Shown in pieces: positions 59,324 to 64,000 of a stretch of DNA of 64,000 bases. The stretch spans positions 93,261,000 to 93,324,999 of the forward strand of contig JBOZIK010000001.1 in the NCBI GenBank assembly GCA_051453625.1, in the 5' to 3' direction. The notes under the pieces were generated by a model. It was given only the letters and a program-made list of their open reading frames with translations. It ran no database searches and had not been told where the DNA came from. This stretch comes from Welwitschia mirabilis. Its lineage: Eukaryota > Gnetophyta > Gnetopsida > Welwitschiales. A program made the position numbers and the translations under genes. Positions within the stretch are counted from its first letter, which is position 1; each line of letters begins with the position of its first letter.

Positions 59324-60555
59324 TGGATACATATTATTGTATTTCTTATTTCCTTAAGACAAACTATCAGTTACAAATATTTACACAAAATGCACACTAG
59401 TATAGATGGAATGTAAGCTAAATGTTATAATTTGTAAATGGCACTAGTCTCAAAGTTAGAAAATTGATTTTAACAATTTATTTGTATTTTTTATTTATAA
59501 AAATTAAAATAAAAAATAATGCAAGATAAACACTAATGCAATGCTTATAATGAAATGTAATAAAAATACTTTAGGTAATAGTCTACTCGACTATCAACCT
59601 CTGTCATCAAGATCAGCCTTAATAACTTAGATTCATCAATAAAAACTATTACTAGACCCTAACCAAGATAAGATATAAGATGCATTAAATAGAATATAAA
59701 CAAATATAACTACTATGCTATGAATGAAAATGCAAGAACTAAACTAACAATTTCAACCTTAAGGTTGCTCTTATAACCTATATTAATTAGAATGCTATCA
59801 CAAAATCATAACTAACATAAACCATAAGAGATATGAACATAATAAAAATAAGAAAAATCATTTTGATTAAAATTAAATCAAACATTTAGTTACAAAGTAG
59901 TAGCATCTTAATAAAGGAGATAGAATCCAATATGAAGGAAGAATTCTTTCAGTAAAAATGGATGGATCTCCCACACTTTGATCTCCCATATAAGATTTTT
60001 AGGTGTTAAAGAAGATAAATAATGGTTAAGGGTAATGAGGTTTTTATTGAAAAGAACATCTAAAATAGAAAATCTAACAACTAGATAAAATCCTAGTGAG
60101 ACTAAGAAGGGCATATGACACATTGCAATAGTCAAGTGAAGTTTGGTGCATTGGTTAAAATTATGTATATTATCATCTTGTGTATCATGTAGATGAGGAT
60201 TAAGATGATGCCATATTATAAGGGATTCCACATTAACTTCCAGCTTAATTTAGTCAGCATCCGTATCATCTTTCTTATGTAGTTATCTGGTACTATCCTT
60301 TGAATGATTACGGGGATGATGAGCTTTTAGGTTCTTCTATTAAGTCAAATTAACCTCTATGATTGTTAGATTCCTCCTTAGAATGTTAAGTATTAAAAAC
60401 TATCCAAAATGCCTTAAAATATGCGAAAGACTCTACATTTCTATGATAATTGTCTTAACTCTTTATTATTATTAAAACTCCACATAAACCTATCTAAATT
60501 TCCTATAAAAACACTAAAAATTATCCATAAATACATACAATTTGGAATCACAATA
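59324..60555 (-). repeat. Athila-like LTR d
   Basis: About 1232 bp, full length, partner of LTR a (28864-30056). It begins TGGATACA beside the primer site and ends ATCACAATA (CA mutated to TA). The minus frame 59908-60231 lies inside the LTR and is not a gene. Confidence 0.82.
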
Positions 60556-61022
60556 ATGATATCATAAAATTATGTATTAATTACAATTGGATTTTAGTTC
60601 TTTTAAGATTACTTTAGCTGAGTTCCTTATACACATAATGAGATAGAATATTAGGACTTACTCTAACATCTAATAAGGCTTACTTAATGTTTTTATCTCC
60701 AACTATAATCACTATCATTGTGTAATTAAGATCTTTATACTTAGGTGGAAATTGGTTTTAGATGATTGAGCTAGTTTATTAGGCTAAAAATAATTTACTT
60801 TTCACACTTATGCGTCTCTTTATTATGCAAATATTGTTAAGGAATTTTACATATGAGGGCATCTTTTTAATTTCTTCTAAAAGAATTATGTTAATTTTGA
60901 CTTATTTAAAAATTTCTAAGGCCTTTAACTACTATTTTATTATGTTCACCTTCTTAAGTTTTTATGGAAATGATACAAGTCCATTGTAAATGGACAAGGG
61001 TTTTTCTAAGTTCTTTACTATT
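60556..61022 (-). pseudogene. Protease-gag fragment of a further Athila-like unit
   Basis: Right of LTR d, 60600-60900 resembles 40560-40900: 'ttaggacttactctaacatctaataaggcttacttaatg' parallels the antisense of the ALIDVRESVNI block. The 3' part of that unit is missing and the copia LTR starts at about 61023, so a third internal region was cut down on both sides. Confidence 0.6.
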
Positions 61023-62280
61023 TATTAAATTAGAATTTGCTAAATTGTCAAACTAACATTTTTTGGTATAGCAAAGCATGTTGCATTCTTTGAAAAAAAT
61101 ATTATTTCTTATTGGTCTGAAGCTATAAGTATTTATCATAAATCTTATCTAAAACCTAACAACTTACAATCCCTTAAATGATCATCCAAATTCCTAAGGG
61201 GTTGACCGAAGATATACTAAGAAGTTTTAAAAATAGATTATTAAGGGGTTGATTGAATTCCTAAGGAGTTGACCAGACCTGTCTAATAAATTTATCACCT
61301 ATGATCCTTAAGGAGTTAATTAAATTCCTAAGAGGTTAACTAGATATGAAGTAAAATATTTTCATCTCTTATAATTAAGGAGTCGATAGAATACCTAAGG
61401 GGTTCACTAGATCTGGGATAACAATGTTGTTCTATACTTTTCTATACATGGAGTCGATCGAATTAAAATGTAGTTGAGAAAACATGTAGTCAACTAGAGC
61501 TTGAGGAGTCAATCAAACATGGAGATGTAATAATATTAGGTTGACTAGAAGAAGATGAGGGCAACTAACTTTAGTAATGGTACTTAATGGGGTTAACTGA
61601 ACATTTGAAGGGGCCGATTAGTTATGATGGAAATGGTATTTCTCTAGCCATTAGCCTCTTATTTTTATCCATTAGAGCATTTAATTCACTTGTAAGACCC
61701 TAAAATGTATCTCATATATATTTGTTAGCCATCAAAATCATTGCACATTCTTTTGGTACATATTCTATCTAATCAAAAATGAATAAACATCTTTTATGAT
61801 CATTAGTACTTTGATTAATTAGTTTGAACTATATGTACATTGATTATGTTATCATTTCAAATAGTGTAGTATCATCATTATTGTACTTTAGATTAGGTGG
61901 AACCTATGCATTGAATCACACTATTATCACCAAAAGGTATTCTCTTTAAATGTTGAAACTGATCCTCTAAAAAGTCTAATTATAGAAGTTTATAAATGAA
62001 CATGAAATACCTAGAAAGTAATTAACAAAGATATGAATCAGGCTTAGATAGAAGCTAATCATCAAGACTGGAGGAGAGGGTTTACTAAAATATTATAAAT
62101 CATGTGTTTATCTTCATTGGTATTTTAGACTTTTAGTTATTTTTATTTTAGATTAATTTTTATATTTTATATGCATAAATATCTTTTAGTATCAATACTT
62201 ATGAATATAGCTTTTGAGTTTGGTTTTTTTTTTTAAATCCTATTTATTCCTCACCTCCTTTAGGGTTCTAGATTCTTCAT
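61023..62280 (+). repeat. 5' LTR of the second copia copy
   Basis: About 1258 bp. The start TATTAAATTAG and 'caaactaacattttttggtatag' match the reverse complement of the nested element's LTR ends. The end 'tttagggttctagattcttca' matches the reverse complement of its TGATAGGATCGAGAACCCT edge. The GTTGACC-like block is at 61200-61650. It is about 370 bp shorter than the other family LTRs. Confidence 0.8.
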
Positions 62281-62297
62281 TTAGTATTAGAGGTAGG
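62281..62297 (+). promoter_or_regulatory. Primer binding site, tRNA-iMet type, decayed
   Basis: TTAGTATTAGAGGTAGG directly after the LTR, against TTGGTATCAGAGCTAGG. The G-to-A and C-to-T changes fit deamination. Confidence 0.75.
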
Positions 62298-62345
62298 TTG
62301 AGTTATTGATAGATTTTCATAGATCTAGACTCCTAAAACCTAAAT

Positions 62346-63690
62346 ATGAGTAATCGTTCAGATGACGTTTCTACTAGAAGACCACCCATGTTTAATGGAA
62401 AAAATTATGCCTACTAGAAGACCCATATGAGAATTTGTCTTAGATCCTTAGATGTAAACACAAAGGAGGTAATATACAATGGATACATCATGCCCACACT
62501 ATTAAAAACTGCTATTAATGAAATCAGTATAGTGGTAGAAAAATCTTGAGGTCAAGGGATCCCCAATGACAAAGCCAAGGATATCCTAGATGTCTATGCT
62601 CCTAATGATATGTTTTATGCAGTATGTGTAGATGAATTAAAGGGAGTTTTAACTATGGAAATGCCAAAGAATCTTGGAATATTCTTAAAATAGCATATGA
62701 AGAAACATATACTATAAAGCAGGTAAAGCTATAGATGCTCATTTCCAAGTTTGAAGATATTCACATGGAAGAGGAAGAGATTCTTTAAGAGTTATTTGCT
62801 AGATTGATAGATATTCTAAATTCTATGATAAGTTTAAGTAAGAAAATGAATGAAGAAAAGGTTGTTCAAAAAGTTATAATATCTCTCCCAAAATTCTTTA
62901 AACCAAAGGTTACAGCCATCAAAGAAGGTAAGAACATCAATTAAATGACACTTGAGGAACTTTAAGGTAATCTTGAAACTTATGAGTTAAAATTTTATGT
63001 TGAAAAGTATGAAGAATATAGATTTAAAAAATTAGATAAAGGCCCTAATGAAGATGATATTACTATTTTGATAAGAATATTCAAAAAATTACTGCATAGA
63101 AGAAAAAAAGAAGGTAAATCAAGCAGAGGATCAAAGAGGGATCATTCCAAACTAAAAAGAGATCAAGAACTTGTAAGGGATATGAACATGTTGTAAACAA
63201 ATGCCAAAATAAAGAAGAAATTAGAGAAAATCCAAGATATCATCCTTTATTGCCACATGGAACAACGTAGATGAAGAAGATGATAGTATCTCAAGCCAAG
63301 AGTCAGATGGAGGTCAAAAACTTTCTTTTATGGCAATAGTTCCTTCCATAAAGAACATGCCTTACCCAATAAAACTAGATGATATAGATGTTATTGAAGA
63401 AGATCAAAAGGAGCTTAAAGATACTTATCAAGAATTTTATTCAAACTATGAAAAATTAATAAAAAGAATCAACAATCTAAATAAGATAGTAAAGGTTCTG
63501 ATCAAGGAAAAGGAAGAGTTAGAGACAAAGTAAAAAATAGTTTAAATCAAAACTCCAAACTTACTAAAGAGGTAAAAAGCTTGTTTTATTTTGTAAATAA
63601 ATTTCCAAATATTTTAAGTAAGTTAGAAAAGATACTTAGGATACAAAGACTAGTTCATAACAAGAAAGGTATTGGATTCATCTCTTAGAG
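62346..63690 (+). pseudogene. Copia Gag remnant, second copy
   Basis: The start ATG at 62346 gives MSNRSDDVSTRRPPMFNGKN, then YAY, a stop in place of Trp, and KTHMRICLR, the standard copia gag start. In the middle, 'FFKPKVTAIKEGKNIN' parallels the nested copy. The first knuckle (about 63165-63200) is CKGYEHVVNKC with its leading Cys lost. The open end 63330-63533 gives MAIVPSIKN, then a coiled coil, 'LIKRINNLNKIVKVLIKEKE'. After one stop, 'FVNKFPNILSKLEKIL' and 'NKKGIG' (63585-63690) complete the gag C-terminus. The nested copy keeps the intact first knuckle. Confidence 0.88.
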
Positions 63691-63748
63691 ACCATGAAAT
63701 TAGTCATTTTTTGCAATGCTATAAAATAATTATGTGTAAAAAATTATA

Positions 63749-64000
63749 TGTTATTTTTGTAAAAAGATAGATCATTGAAAATTATTTTGCAATGCTATAA
63801 AATTAATTCTCTTTTTAAAATCTATTAGTACCTTTTCTTTTAAATTTGTCCCAAGGGGATGTATACCACAATAGCCCAAATGAACTAATTGGATAAGAGT
63901 TGATAATTTGAAAAGCTTACTAATTCAAATAGATTTTAAAGCATCAAATGGAACTAGCTGGTACTTGGATAGTAATTTATTTTGACATATGATAGGTAAT
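63749..64000 (+). pseudogene. Second zinc knuckle and start of copia protease
   Basis: 63749-63790 reads CYFCKKIDH, stop, KLFC: spacing C-x2-C-x4-H-x4-C with all four ligands and one stop. At 63959-64000 the frame gives WYLDSNLF, stop, HMIG. This is the WYLDSGCSRHMTG protease active site, with the catalytic Asp at 63968-63970 kept and the next Gly changed to Asn. The rest of protease and any pol lie beyond the window. Confidence 0.8.

Larger units (their letters stand above)
28864..61022 (-). mobile_element. Tandem array of Athila-like gypsy elements sharing LTRs
   Basis: All units are on the minus strand. Left to right: LTR a (28864-30056), partial internal (30057-31984), truncated LTR b (31985-32933), internal 1 (32934-42799), truncated LTR c (42800-42988 and 50488-51249, split by a nested copia element), internal 2 (51250-59323), LTR d (59324-60555), and a protease-gag fragment (60556-61022). 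Each inner LTR serves both as the 5' LTR of the unit on its left and as the 3' LTR of the unit on its right. This is the layout left by unequal recombination between LTRs. The primer site is tRNA-Asp-like, as in Athila. No outer target-site duplication was found. Confidence 0.8.
61023..64000 (+). mobile_element. SIRE-like copia element, second copy, cut by window end
   Basis: LTR 61023-62280, primer site, gag and the first residues of protease, all on the plus strand. This is the same family as the nested element at 42989-50487 but in opposite orientation. It inserted into the Athila-like fragment right of LTR d. What lies beyond protease is outside the window. Confidence 0.85.

Noticed and set aside
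59908-60231. 107-codon minus frame
   Set aside because: It lies wholly inside Athila-like LTR d, and the matching part of LTR a is not open.

Overview
The window reads as plant heterochromatin: very AT-rich, poor in CpG, and filled from end to end with decayed LTR retrotransposons. The lineages recognised (Athila-like and chromodomain Ty3/gypsy, SIRE-like Ty1/copia) are plant lineages, and the primer sites match plant tRNA-iMet and tRNA-Asp. The species cannot be named. I find no intact host gene, rRNA, tRNA gene or CRISPR array. No retroelement frame is intact; all are broken by stops and frameshifts, mostly of the C-to-T or G-to-A kind.

Layout. 1-3750: unclassified AT-rich DNA with one microsatellite and a short dispersed repeat. 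3780-5560 (minus): 5'-truncated Athila-like pol fragment (reverse transcriptase tail, RNase H, integrase). 7171-13173 (plus): LTR element with 1.2-1.3 kb LTRs, each carrying a degenerate minisatellite; its inside is too decayed to classify. 15458-26043 (minus): chromodomain gypsy element with two 3.4-3.5 kb LTRs; gag, protease, RNase H, integrase and chromodomain remnants are in order, but the catalytic core of the reverse transcriptase is missing. 26044-28863: spacer with a minisatellite and two unidentified short frames.

28864 to about 61022 (minus): a tandem Athila-like array, LTR - partial internal - LTR - internal - LTR - internal - LTR - fragment, in which neighbouring units share single LTRs. 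The third LTR is split by a nested SIRE-like copia element (42989-50487, minus) that has kept gag and protease but carries an extra ORF where integrase and reverse transcriptase should be. A second copia element of the same family (LTR 61023-62280, then gag and the start of protease) lies on the plus strand and runs off the right edge.

Functionally, gag would form the particle, and protease, RT-RNase H and integrase would mature, copy and insert the element. None of these copies could do so alone. The interest lies in the nesting order, LTR sharing, the non-autonomous copia structure and the repeats inside LTRs. Edges marked 'about' were set by eye from LTR-to-LTR comparison.
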